From an uncultured Eubacteriales bacterium (lineage in GTDB: Bacteria > Bacillota > Clostridia > Oscillospirales > Oscillospiraceae): a stretch of 5,933 nucleotides of DNA. The notes beneath the pieces are model-generated. The model was not told the DNA's origin. It saw only the letters and a program-made list of their open reading frames with translations, and did not search any database. The stretch is from NCBI GenBank assembly GCA_900551495.1, contig URWG01000114.1, positions 1 through 5,933 on the forward strand, given 5' to 3'. Shown here piece by piece: positions 1 to 5,761 of this stretch (within the stretch, counting starts at the first letter, position 1; each line of letters starts with the position of its first letter). Position numbers and translations under genes: made by a program.

Positions 1-186
1 GGCTGCGGCATTGCGCTGGTGCGCGGACAAAAGCAGCAGGGAGTTCAACTGTTAGCAACGGGGGAAATGGGCATTGGCAACACCACAACCTCCAGCGCCG
101 TGGCAAGCGTGCCGACCAAAAAATCAAGCGGCAGCGCCGCGGACGAAAGCAGATTGCTCAGCAGACAGCCGAGGCTCAAGCCGTAG
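1..186 (+). pseudogene. cobT: cobT fragment (nicotinate-nucleotide--dimethylbenzimidazole phosphoribosyltransferase), both ends missing
   Basis: Frame 1 is open from the window edge to a TAG at 184-186. Codons 19-37 read ATGEMGIGNTTTSSAVASV, which contains the strongly conserved GEMGIGNTTT(S/A)SAV core of CobT, the enzyme that turns dimethylbenzimidazole and nicotinate mononucleotide into alpha-ribazole phosphate for the nucleotide loop of cobalamin. The preceding residues (ALVRGQKQQGVQLL) also fit the helix that normally comes before this core. After about codon 37 (near position 111) the reading turns into low-complexity residues unlike CobT, because from there the DNA belongs to the opposing queT gene. 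CobT proteins are usually about 350 residues with this motif near the middle, so the N-terminal part lies off the window and the C-terminal half is absent. It cannot be functional as shown. The identification of the motif is firm; whether the break is biological or an assembly fault is open. Confidence 0.8.
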
Positions 187-350
187 ATTGCCGAGGGCGT
201 CAGGAGCGCCAGCACGCACAGCGCCTCGGACAGGCGGAATTGAATCGCCATGGAGGCGGAGCCGGGCAGCAGAACGTTTTGCAGCAGGGTCAGTACGGCA
301 TACAGCGCCGCCACGATCGCGGCGACGGTCAGATCGCGGGTCGTTTTCAT
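45..350 (-). CDS. queT: QueT-family queuosine-precursor transporter, C-terminal half missing
   Basis: This is the N-terminal half of a small integral membrane protein of the QueT family, the substrate-binding (S) component of ECF-type transporters thought to import queuosine precursors such as preQ1. The frame begins at the ATG at 350-348, with GGAG at 364-361 ten bases upstream. It opens with a short basic stretch and a hydrophobic helix (residues 8-28), then the family's hallmark IQFRLSEAL (36-44), a second helix and PLDFLVGTLAT (74-84). From about residue 87 to the stop (VVVLPMPISPVANS) the residues are no longer QueT-like. They are the antisense reading of the cobT motif. Family members are about 160-170 residues, so roughly half is lost. 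A promoter and a preQ1-I riboswitch directly upstream support the assignment independently. The true homologous part is about 93-350. In an intact genome the gene would continue beyond the junction. Confidence 0.82.
   Translation of the reverse strand: MKTTRDLTVAAIVAALYAVLTLLQNVLLPGSASMAIQFRLSEALCVLALLTPSAIYGLSLGCLLSNLLSSAALPLDFLVGTLATALEVVVLPMPISPVANS
93..113. other. Junction between the cobT and queT fragments
   Basis: Read on the plus strand this segment completes the CobT residues SAVASV. Read on the minus strand it encodes the QueT residues GTLATAL. To the left only CobT makes sense and to the right only QueT makes sense. The breakpoint therefore lies inside a stretch of about 20 bases compatible with both genes. 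Such short shared sequence fits either microhomology-mediated joining in the cell or a short-k-mer misjoin in a metagenomic assembly. The limits are my estimate from family conservation, not from an alignment. Confidence 0.6.
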
Positions 351-360
351 TTTTCAGCAT

Positions 361-402
361 CTCCGTAGTTTTGTTTTACGACAGGATGGTCACGAACTGT
401 CG
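361..402 (-). promoter_or_regulatory. preQ1-I riboswitch upstream of queT
   Basis: On the minus strand, stem P1 is CGACAG (402-397) paired with CUGUCG (384-379), six perfect pairs around a 12-base loop UUCGUGACCAUC. An A-rich tail AAAACAAAAC (377-368) follows, and then UACGGAG (367-361). This is the layout of the preQ1-I aptamer: one short hairpin, a C-containing loop and an A-rich tail that folds into the P1 groove. The loop bases CGUG (394-391) can pair with UACG (367-364), giving the H-type pseudoknot of the class. That pairing takes up the first G of the GGAG Shine-Dalgarno (364-361), so ligand binding would be expected to reduce translation of queT. The aptamer begins within a few bases of the predicted transcript start. 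The identification rests on structure and context, with no covariance search. Confidence 0.85.
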
Positions 403-410
403 GTCACCCT

Positions 411-439
411 ATTCTACTAAAAAACCTTTCATTCGTCAA
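411..439 (-). promoter_or_regulatory. Sigma-A-type promoter of queT
   Basis: On the minus strand a -35 box TTGACG (439-434) is separated by 17 bases from a -10 box TAGAAT (416-411). Each box differs from consensus at one position. Transcription would start near 404-405, just before the preQ1 aptamer stem. The spacing and position fit well, but the call is by eye. Confidence 0.75.
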
Positions 440-496
440 GCGTATCTTCTGCGCCGTTTGCGGGAATGGTAGAAAAGAGCGAGCACAGACGGGGAC

Positions 497-525
497 TTGA
501 CAAATTGCGCTTTTCCCCGTATAGT
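497..525 (+). promoter_or_regulatory. Sigma-A-type promoter of the Na+/phosphate cotransporter gene
   Basis: A consensus -35 box TTGACA (497-502) is followed after exactly 17 bases by TATAGT (520-525), one mismatch from TATAAT. The start of transcription is expected near 532, leaving a leader of about 49 bases before the ATG at 581. It faces away from the queT promoter, and the two do not overlap. I saw no clear Pho-box repeat next to it. Confidence 0.8.
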
Positions 526-567
526 ATAAGTGGAACAATTTGGGACATTCCCTCAAAAACAGGAAAT

Positions 568-572
568 GAGGA
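568..572 (+). promoter_or_regulatory. Ribosome binding site that fixes the nptA start at 581
   Basis: GAGGA lies eight bases before the ATG at 581. An in-frame GTG at 530 would give 17 more residues, but it sits at or before the predicted transcript start. The in-frame ATG at 566 has only a purine run directly against it. The start at 581 also places the first membrane helix at the N terminus, as expected for this family. Confidence 0.75.
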
Positions 573-580
573 ACGGGAAA

Positions 581-2329
581 ATGGACGTACTGATTAAGGT
601 GCTGGAGCTGGTCGGCGGACTGGCATTCTTCCTCTACGGCATGAACGTGATGTCCGGCGGTCTGGGCAAGGTCGCCGGCGGCAGATTGGAAAACTCCCTC
701 CAGCGCGTGACCTCCAATCCCTTTACCGCGATGGGACTGGGTGCGGGCATTACCATTGCAATCCAGTCCTCGTCGGCGATGACGGTCATGCTGGTCGGTC
801 TGGTCAACTCCGGCATTATGCACTTTGAGCAGACCATCAACTTTATCATGGGCTCGAACATCGGCACGACCGTGACCAACTGGATCACCTCGCTGTCCGG
901 CTTGGATGCCAACGGTCCGATCGCTCTGCTGCAGCCGGCGAATTTCTCCCCGCTGGTGGCGCTCATCGGCGTCGCGATGATTATGATGTCCAAAAAGACC
1001 CGCCGTCAGGACCTTGGCAAGATTTTGGTCGGTTTTTCCGTGCTGATGTACGGCATGGTGCTGATGGGCAACTCCGTCTCCGGTCTGAAGGAGTCCGAGA
1101 AATTCTCCCAAATGCTGGTTGCCTTTGAAAGTCCCGTCCTCGGCGTGGTCATTTCGGCGGTCTTTACCGGCATTATCCAAAGCTCCGCTGCGACCATCGG
1201 TATCGTGCAGACCCTTGCCTCCACCGGTCAGATCACCTATACCATGGCGATCCCGCTGGTGCTCGGCGCAAACATCGGCACCTGTATGACTGCCCTTATT
1301 TCCTCCATCGGCGTCACGAAAGACGCGAAAAAAGTCTCCGTTATCCATATCACGATCAAGATCATCGGCACGATCGTCTGCCTCTCGCTGTTCTACGGCG
1401 CGGCTGCCCTGTTCGACTTCAGCTTTATGGATCGTCCGATCGGTCTGCCGGGTGTTGCGCTCGTGCATACGATTTTCAACGTTGTCAACACGGCGATCCT
1501 TGCCCCGTTCCACAAGCAGCTCATCGCCATTGCGAACTTTATCGTCCGCCCCGGCAAGAAGCAGCAGGAATTTGCATTCTTGGATGAGCGTCTGATCAAC
1601 ACCCCCTCCATCGCCGTCAACGAGGCGAGCGTTATGACCGGAAAAATGGCGGTCGTCGCCCGCGACACCATCCTGACCGCGCTGCATTTGGTGACGAATT
1701 ATTCGGAGAAGGACGCGCAGACAGTGCTCACCAGCGAGGACGAGCTGGATATGTACGAGGACAAGCTCGGCACGTTCCTTGTGAAGCTGTCCAGCCACTC
1801 CATGTCCGACAACGACTCCCGTCAGGTCGCGAAGCTGCTGCACACCATCGGCGACTTCGAGCGCTTGGGCGACCATGCGGTGAACCTGCTCCGCTCCGCG
1901 CGGGAGATTCGGGAGAAGAAGATCGTTTTCTCCGATCAGGCGGTGCGAGAGCTGCGGGAGCTGACCGAGGCGCTGAGCGAGATTTTGGAGCTGACCATCC
2001 GCTCGTTCACCGAGAACGACTTGGTGTTGGCGCAGCGGGTCGAGCCGCTGGAGCAGGTCATTGATGCAATGATCGCCGTGGCGAAGAATTCTCACATCGA
2101 GCGCCTGCAGGCGGGCACCTGTACCATCCAGACGGGCTTTGTCTGGTCCGATCTGCTGACAAATTACGAGCGCGTCTCCGACCACTGCTCGAATATCGCC
2201 GTTGCGCTGATCGAAACGAGCGCGGGCAGCTTCGGCACGCACCAGTACCTCAACACCGTCAAGGCGACCGGCAGCCACGATTTTGCCGCCGTCTATCAGG
2301 AATACGCGGAAAAATACCACGTCGAATAA
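581..2329 (+). CDS. Na+/phosphate cotransporter family protein with C-terminal PhoU-like domain
   Basis: The 582-residue protein belongs to the PNaS (NptA/YjbB) family, integral membrane proteins that move inorganic phosphate together with sodium. The membrane part (about residues 1-325) holds the family's two inverted repeats. The first shows QSSSAMTVMLVGL (62-74) with GSNIGTT (91-97). The second shows QSSAATIGIVQTL (200-212) with GANIGT (229-234). The QSS(S/A)A pairs are thought to form the substrate and Na+ site. Residues from about 350 to 545 form a helical PhoU-like domain with both repeats visible: GDFERLGDHAVN (424-435) and YERVSDHCSN (529-538), the D/E-xxx-D signatures that bind metal in PhoU. 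Such fusions are common in bacterial members and suggest gating or sensing by the domain. The gene has its own promoter and terminator, so it is likely monocistronic. Which ion is really carried is inferred from the family. The symbol is left blank because usage varies (nptA, yjbB). Confidence 0.92.
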   Translation: MDVLIKVLELVGGLAFFLYGMNVMSGGLGKVAGGRLENSLQRVTSNPFTAMGLGAGITIAIQSSSAMTVMLVGLVNSGIMHFEQTINFIMGSNIGTTVTNWITSLSGLDANGPIALLQPANFSPLVALIGVAMIMMSKKTRRQDLGKILVGFSVLMYGMVLMGNSVSGLKESEKFSQMLVAFESPVLGVVISAVFTGIIQSSAATIGIVQTLASTGQITYTMAIPLVLGANIGTCMTALISSIGVTKDAKKVSVIHITIKIIGTIVCLSLFYGAAALFDFSFMDRPIGLPGVALVHTIFNVVNTAILAPFHKQLIAIANFIVRPGKKQQEFAFLDERLINTPSIAVNEASVMTGKMAVVARDTILTALHLVTNYSEKDAQTVLTSEDELDMYEDKLGTFLVKLSSHSMSDNDSRQVAKLLHTIGDFERLGDHAVNLLRSAREIREKKIVFSDQAVRELRELTEALSEILELTIRSFTENDLVLAQRVEPLEQVIDAMIAVAKNSHIERLQAGTCTIQTGFVWSDLLTNYERVSDHCSNIAVALIETSAGSFGTHQYLNTVKATGSHDFAAVYQEYAEKYHVE

Positions 2330-2335
2330 AGTCTG

Positions 2336-2376
2336 CGGGCAGAGCGGGAAAAGCCGCCCTGCCCGTATTTTGTTTT
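2336..2376 (+). terminator. Intrinsic terminator after the Na+/phosphate cotransporter gene
   Basis: A GC-rich 12-pair stem (2336-2347 with 2354-2365, one A-C mismatch) has a GAAAAG loop and is followed by the T-rich run TATTTTGTTTT. It begins six bases after the stop codon and separates this gene from the trpS operon. Confidence 0.88.
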
Positions 2377-2380
2377 GCCC

Positions 2381-2409
2381 TTGCGTTCTTCCGACGAATG
2401 TGCTACTAT
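2381..2409 (+). promoter_or_regulatory. Probable promoter of the trpS-tagO-wecB operon
   Basis: TTGCGT (2381-2386) and TACTAT (2404-2409) are 17 bases apart in an AT-rich stretch between the terminator and trpS. Both boxes are imperfect. The run TATACTAAATAT directly after offers alternative -10 boxes, but none has a better -35 at 16-18 bases. The leader to the ATG at 2444 would be under 30 bases, too short for a T-box or a trp leader peptide. Confidence 0.5.
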
Positions 2410-2443
2410 ATACTAAATATCCCGACGAAAGGCGTGAAAATAC

Positions 2444-3457
2444 ATGAATGAAATACAGCCTGCTGCAAAAAAACGAATGCTTTCCGGCATCAAGCCGTCC
2501 GGCGACCTGACGCTCGGCTCCTATCTCGGCGCCATTAGCAACTGGAAGGACCGCGCCGACGAGTTTGACTGCTATTATTTTATGGCGGGTCTCCATGCGA
2601 TCACCGTCCGCCAGAATCCCGCCGATCTGCGCCGCCGCTCGCTTGCGCAGCTTGCGCAGTACATCGCCTGCGGCTTGGACCCCGAGAAGAACGTCCTGTT
2701 CGTGCAGAGCCATGTTCATCAGCACGCAGAGCTGGGCTGGGTGCTCAACTGCTATGCCATGTTCGGCGAGCTGAGCCGCATGACGCAGTTCAAGGACAAG
2801 AGCGCGAAAAATGCTGACAATATCAACGGCGGTCTGTTCACCTATCCCTCGCTGATGGCGGCGGACATCCTGCTGTATCAGGCGGATTTTGTCCCCGTCG
2901 GCGAGGATCAGAAGCAGCACGTCGAGCTGACGCGTGACATAGCTCGCCGCTTCAACGGCATCTACGGCGACGTGTTCAAGCTGCCCGAGCCTTACATTCC
3001 CAAAGTCGGCGCGCGCATCATGAGCCTTGCCGACCCCGAGGCGAAGATGTCCAAGTCCGAGAACGACGACCCCGGTCGTGTATGCCTGATGGACAAGCCA
3101 GAGGACATCATGCGGCTGTTCAAGCGCGCCATCACCGATTGCGAGTCCGAGGTGCGCTATGACCCCGTGAATAAGAAGGGCATTTCCAACCTGATGACCA
3201 TTTACTCCGCCGCGACGGGGCGTACCTTCGCGCAGATCGAGGCGGAATTTGCAGGTCGCGGCTACGGCGACTTCAAAAAGACGGTCGGCGAGGCGGTCGT
3301 TGAGCTGCTCCGCCCGATTCGTGAGGAGGCGACGCGTCTGCTGGCGGATAAGGCGTATTTGCAGTCCGTCTGCGAAAGCGGCGCACAGAAGGCATCCTAC
3401 GTCGCCGAAAAAACGCTGCGAAAGGTCTATAAAAAGGTCGGGTTTATCGCAAAATAA
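2444..3457 (+). CDS. trpS: Tryptophan--tRNA ligase (TrpRS)
   Basis: This cytosolic class I aminoacyl-tRNA synthetase charges tRNA-Trp with tryptophan using ATP. Its 337 residues match the usual bacterial length of about 330. The Rossmann-fold start carries SGIKPSGDLTLGSYLGA (14-30), where TLGS takes the place of the HIGH motif, as is common in TrpRS. Then come AMFGELSRMTQFKDKS (105-120), the block PVGEDQKQHVELTRDIA (151-167) and the second signature KMSKS (201-205). The rest forms the helical anticodon-binding part. All catalytic landmarks are present, so it should be active. The start has AAAGG at 2428-2432, eleven bases before the ATG, which is a little long; no better start is in view. It heads an operon with two cell-wall glycan genes. 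That looks like a transcriptional arrangement rather than a shared pathway. Confidence 0.96.
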   Translation: MNEIQPAAKKRMLSGIKPSGDLTLGSYLGAISNWKDRADEFDCYYFMAGLHAITVRQNPADLRRRSLAQLAQYIACGLDPEKNVLFVQSHVHQHAELGWVLNCYAMFGELSRMTQFKDKSAKNADNINGGLFTYPSLMAADILLYQADFVPVGEDQKQHVELTRDIARRFNGIYGDVFKLPEPYIPKVGARIMSLADPEAKMSKSENDDPGRVCLMDKPEDIMRLFKRAITDCESEVRYDPVNKKGISNLMTIYSAATGRTFAQIEAEFAGRGYGDFKKTVGEAVVELLRPIREEATRLLADKAYLQSVCESGAQKASYVAEKTLRKVYKKVGFIAK

Positions 3458-3478
3458 ACCGCGTAAGAGGTAAGCTTT

Positions 3479-4597
3479 ATGGTTTTGGATCCCAAATTTA
3501 TACTCAAGGTCGCCCTGACGCTGCTCTTTGCCGCCGGACTTTCCTGCGCGCTCACGCCGCTGGTCAAGATCGCGGCGAAAAAGGTCGGCGCAATGGACGT
3601 CCCCAAGGATAACCGTCGGATGCACAAGACGCCCATCCCCCGCATGGGCGGGCTGGCGATCTTTGCGGGCTTTTTGGTCAGCTTCCTGATTTTCGGCAAG
3701 ATCGACCGCGAGCTGCAGGGAATTCTCCTCGGCGCGGTCATTATCGTCGTGATGGGTGTGCTGGATGATATTGTTACATTGCCCGCCATCCCGAAATTCC
3801 TCGTTCAGATCCTTGCTGCCGTCCTTGTTGTGCTCCACGGCTGCCGCATCGAGCATTTTATGGGCTGGGAGCTGCCGACGTGGCTGTCCTACGGCGTGAC
3901 GGTGCTTTGGATCGTCGCGATCACCAACGCCATCAATTTTATCGACGGACTGGACGGCTTGGCAGCGGGTGTTTCCGCGATTTCCGCCGGCACGATGCTG
4001 GTCGTTGCGCTGATGCTGGTGCCCGACCCGACGGCGGTCAGCTCGGCACTTCTGCTGGCGGCGCTGGTCGGCGCGTGCATCGGCTTTATCCCGTACAATT
4101 TTAACCCCGCGACCATTTTCATGGGCGACACCGGCTCGAATATGCTGGGCTTCATTTTGGCGTCCGTCTCCGTGTTCGGCCTGTTCAAGACCTATGCCGT
4201 GATCTCCTTTGCCGTGCCGTTTTTGGTGCTGGGCTTGCCGATCTTTGACCTCTGCTTTGCGGTCATCCGCCGCGTTTCCAAGGGGCAAAGCCCGATGCAC
4301 GCCGACCGCGGTCATGTGCATCACCGCCTGATCGACATGGGCTTTTCGCAGAAACAGGCGGTTGCGATCTCCTATATGCTCTCGGCACTGCTGGGACTTT
4401 CCGCCGTCGTGCTGACCGATCGCGGCGAAGTTCAGGCGCTGATCTTCCTCGGCGCGATTTTGGTCGTCGGCGTGATCGGCGTCGCACTCATCTTCGGTAC
4501 GCGCCACAAAAAAGAATCGGAACAGAACGAAGCCGCCCCCGCTGCCGAGGACGCTTCGACCGCCGAGCCGCAGGAGGAGCCGCATGAAGAAGATTAA
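3479..4597 (+). CDS. tagO: Undecaprenyl-phosphate N-acetylglucosaminyl-1-phosphate transferase (TagO/WecA type)
   Basis: This multi-pass membrane enzyme transfers GlcNAc-1-phosphate from UDP-GlcNAc to undecaprenyl phosphate on the cytoplasmic face, the first step of teichoic-acid and related surface-polymer synthesis. It has 372 residues and about ten or eleven hydrophobic segments. The superfamily motifs appear in order: HKTPIPRMGG (49-58), VLDD (94-97, Mg2+-binding Asp pair), NFIDGLDGLAAG (153-164, with Asp156 and Asp159 matching the catalytic aspartates of WecA), FMGDTGSNMLGF (214-225) and HADRGHVHHRL (274-284). The last motif marks the TagO/WecA group rather than MraY. After the final helix a charged, Ala/Glu-rich cytosolic tail of about 30 residues (343-372) has no recognised domain. 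AAGAGG lies eight bases before the ATG. The gene starts 21 bp after trpS and overlaps wecB by 14 bp. GlcNAc as donor sugar is inferred from motifs and from the neighbouring epimerase. Confidence 0.9.
   Translation: MVLDPKFILKVALTLLFAAGLSCALTPLVKIAAKKVGAMDVPKDNRRMHKTPIPRMGGLAIFAGFLVSFLIFGKIDRELQGILLGAVIIVVMGVLDDIVTLPAIPKFLVQILAAVLVVLHGCRIEHFMGWELPTWLSYGVTVLWIVAITNAINFIDGLDGLAAGVSAISAGTMLVVALMLVPDPTAVSSALLLAALVGACIGFIPYNFNPATIFMGDTGSNMLGFILASVSVFGLFKTYAVISFAVPFLVLGLPIFDLCFAVIRRVSKGQSPMHADRGHVHHRLIDMGFSQKQAVAISYMLSALLGLSAVVLTDRGEVQALIFLGAILVVGVIGVALIFGTRHKKESEQNEAAPAAEDASTAEPQEEPHEED
4572..4577 (+). promoter_or_regulatory. Ribosome binding site of wecB inside tagO
   Basis: A perfect AGGAGG sits six bases before the wecB ATG at 4584. 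It lies within the last codons of tagO, where it encodes part of the glutamate-rich tail (QEEP). With the 14-bp overlap of the two genes, this points to translational coupling. Confidence 0.85.
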
Positions 4598-5738
4598 AAT
4601 TCTTTCCGTTTTCGGCACCCGTCCGGAGGCGATCAAAATGGCGCCGCTGGTCAAGGAGCTGGCGCAGCGGGACTGCTTTGAAAGCCTCTGCTGCCTGACC
4701 GGTCAGCACCGCGAGATGCTGGATTCCGTCATGGATATTTTCGCGCTGAAGGCGGACCACGATCTGAACATCATGCAGAAGCAGCAGACGCTCTCGTCCA
4801 TCACGACGCGGACACTGCTGGGCATGGATGCGGTGCTCGATGCCGAGCAGCCCGACCTCGTTTTGGTGCACGGCGACACGTCCACGACCTTCGCCGGAGC
4901 GCTTGCCGCATTTTACCACAAGGTCGCGGTCGGTCATGTCGAGGCGGGTCTGCGGACGTTCGACCCCTATTCGCCCTTCCCTGAGGAGATGAATCGGACG
5001 CTCGTCGGCGACATTGCCTGCCTGCATTTTTCTCCCACCGCCGCCAACGCGGAAAATCTCCGTGCCGAGCGGGTGCGTGGCGATATTTTCGTCACCGGAA
5101 ACACCGTCATCGACGCGATGAAAACCACCGTGCGCGAGGATTTCACCTTTACCGACCCCGTGCTGAACACGCTGGATTTCCGCGGCAGACGGGTGATCGC
5201 CCTGACCTGCCATCGGCGCGAGAACTACGGGCAGCCGATGCACGACATTCTCCGCGCCGTCCGCCGTCTCGTCGAGACGCACGAGGATGTCGAGGTCGTC
5301 TATCCGGTACATCTCAGTCCCGCTGTGCAGCAATGTGCACGCGAGGAGCTGGGGAATGTACCGCGCGTGCATCTCATTGCCCCGCTGGATGTGGAGCAGA
5401 TGCACAATCTGATGGCGCGCTGCTATATGGTCATGACCGACTCCGGCGGCTTGCAGGAGGAGGCGCCCGCGCTCGGCAAGCCCGTGCTGGTTCTTCGCCG
5501 CGAAACGGAGCGCCCCGAGGCGGTCACTGCGGGAACGGTCCGCTTGGCGGGCGTAGCATACGAACGTATTACGGCGCTCGGCGCAGAGCTGCTCGACGAT
5601 CCCGCGACCTATGAGAAGATGGCGCACGCCGTCAATCCCTACGGCGACGGAAACGCCTGCCGCCGTATTGCCGATGCGATCGCGTGGCATTTCGGGCTGA
5701 CGGAAACAAAACCGACGGATTTTAATACGGATTCTTGA
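4584..5738 (+). CDS. wecB: UDP-N-acetylglucosamine 2-epimerase, non-hydrolysing
   Basis: This cytosolic enzyme interconverts UDP-GlcNAc and UDP-ManNAc, supplying the ManNAc residue of teichoic-acid linkage units, capsules or other surface glycans (called mnaA in Bacillus and Staphylococcus). The 384 residues are the normal length and form a two-domain GT-B-like fold. Visible motifs are FGTRPEAIKMAPL (10-22), LTGQHREML (38-46), HGDTSTT (96-102), HVEAGLRT (118-125), PFPEEMNR (131-138), TGNTVIDA (171-178), CHRREN (209-214), TDSGGLQEEAPALGKP (285-300), RPEAV (310-314) and NPYGDG (351-356). Asp98, Glu120, Glu134 and His210 are at the positions expected for catalysis and nucleotide contact. No hydrolysing-epimerase signature is seen. 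The gene overlaps tagO and shares its substrate pool. Its stop codon lies within a long inverted repeat. No frameshift or missing residue was found. Confidence 0.95.
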   Translation: MKKIKILSVFGTRPEAIKMAPLVKELAQRDCFESLCCLTGQHREMLDSVMDIFALKADHDLNIMQKQQTLSSITTRTLLGMDAVLDAEQPDLVLVHGDTSTTFAGALAAFYHKVAVGHVEAGLRTFDPYSPFPEEMNRTLVGDIACLHFSPTAANAENLRAERVRGDIFVTGNTVIDAMKTTVREDFTFTDPVLNTLDFRGRRVIALTCHRRENYGQPMHDILRAVRRLVETHEDVEVVYPVHLSPAVQQCAREELGNVPRVHLIAPLDVEQMHNLMARCYMVMTDSGGLQEEAPALGKPVLVLRRETERPEAVTAGTVRLAGVAYERITALGAELLDDPATYEKMAHAVNPYGDGNACRRIADAIAWHFGLTETKPTDFNTDS

Positions 5739-5761
5739 TTAAAATATTTAATCAAGAATCC
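5729..5761 (+). repeat. Perfect 15-bp inverted repeat spanning the wecB stop codon
   Basis: GGATTCTTGATTAAA (5729-5743) and its exact complement (5747-5761) are separated by only three bases. The wecB TGA (5736-5738) lies inside the left arm. The stem is AT-rich, and the plus strand continues CCCAGACTG with no T tract, so it is not a classic intrinsic terminator. It could be an mRNA 3'-end stabiliser, a weak or factor-assisted terminator, or a palindromic binding or repeat site. No T tract follows on the minus strand either. Confidence 0.8.

Noticed and set aside
74..472. 132-residue plus-strand frame opposite queT and its leader
   Set aside because: It is Arg/Ala/Pro-rich antisense of queT, runs through the riboswitch and the queT promoter, and has no recognisable motif.
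530..580. Longer N terminus of the Na+/phosphate cotransporter from the GTG at 530
   Set aside because: The GTG lies at the predicted transcript start and has no ribosome binding site. The ATG at 581 has GAGGA at good spacing and begins the family's first membrane helix.
404..4654. A 1416-residue stop-free frame on the minus strand across four plus-strand genes, plus a 400-residue one at 4488-5690
   Set aside because: These are antisense shadows of well-supported genes. The composition (rich in His, Arg, Asp, Gln and Gly with no domain) and the lack of a ribosome binding site fit an artefact of GC-rich codon use that avoids TTA, CTA and TCA. The frame also runs through the terminator, both promoters and the intergenic gaps.
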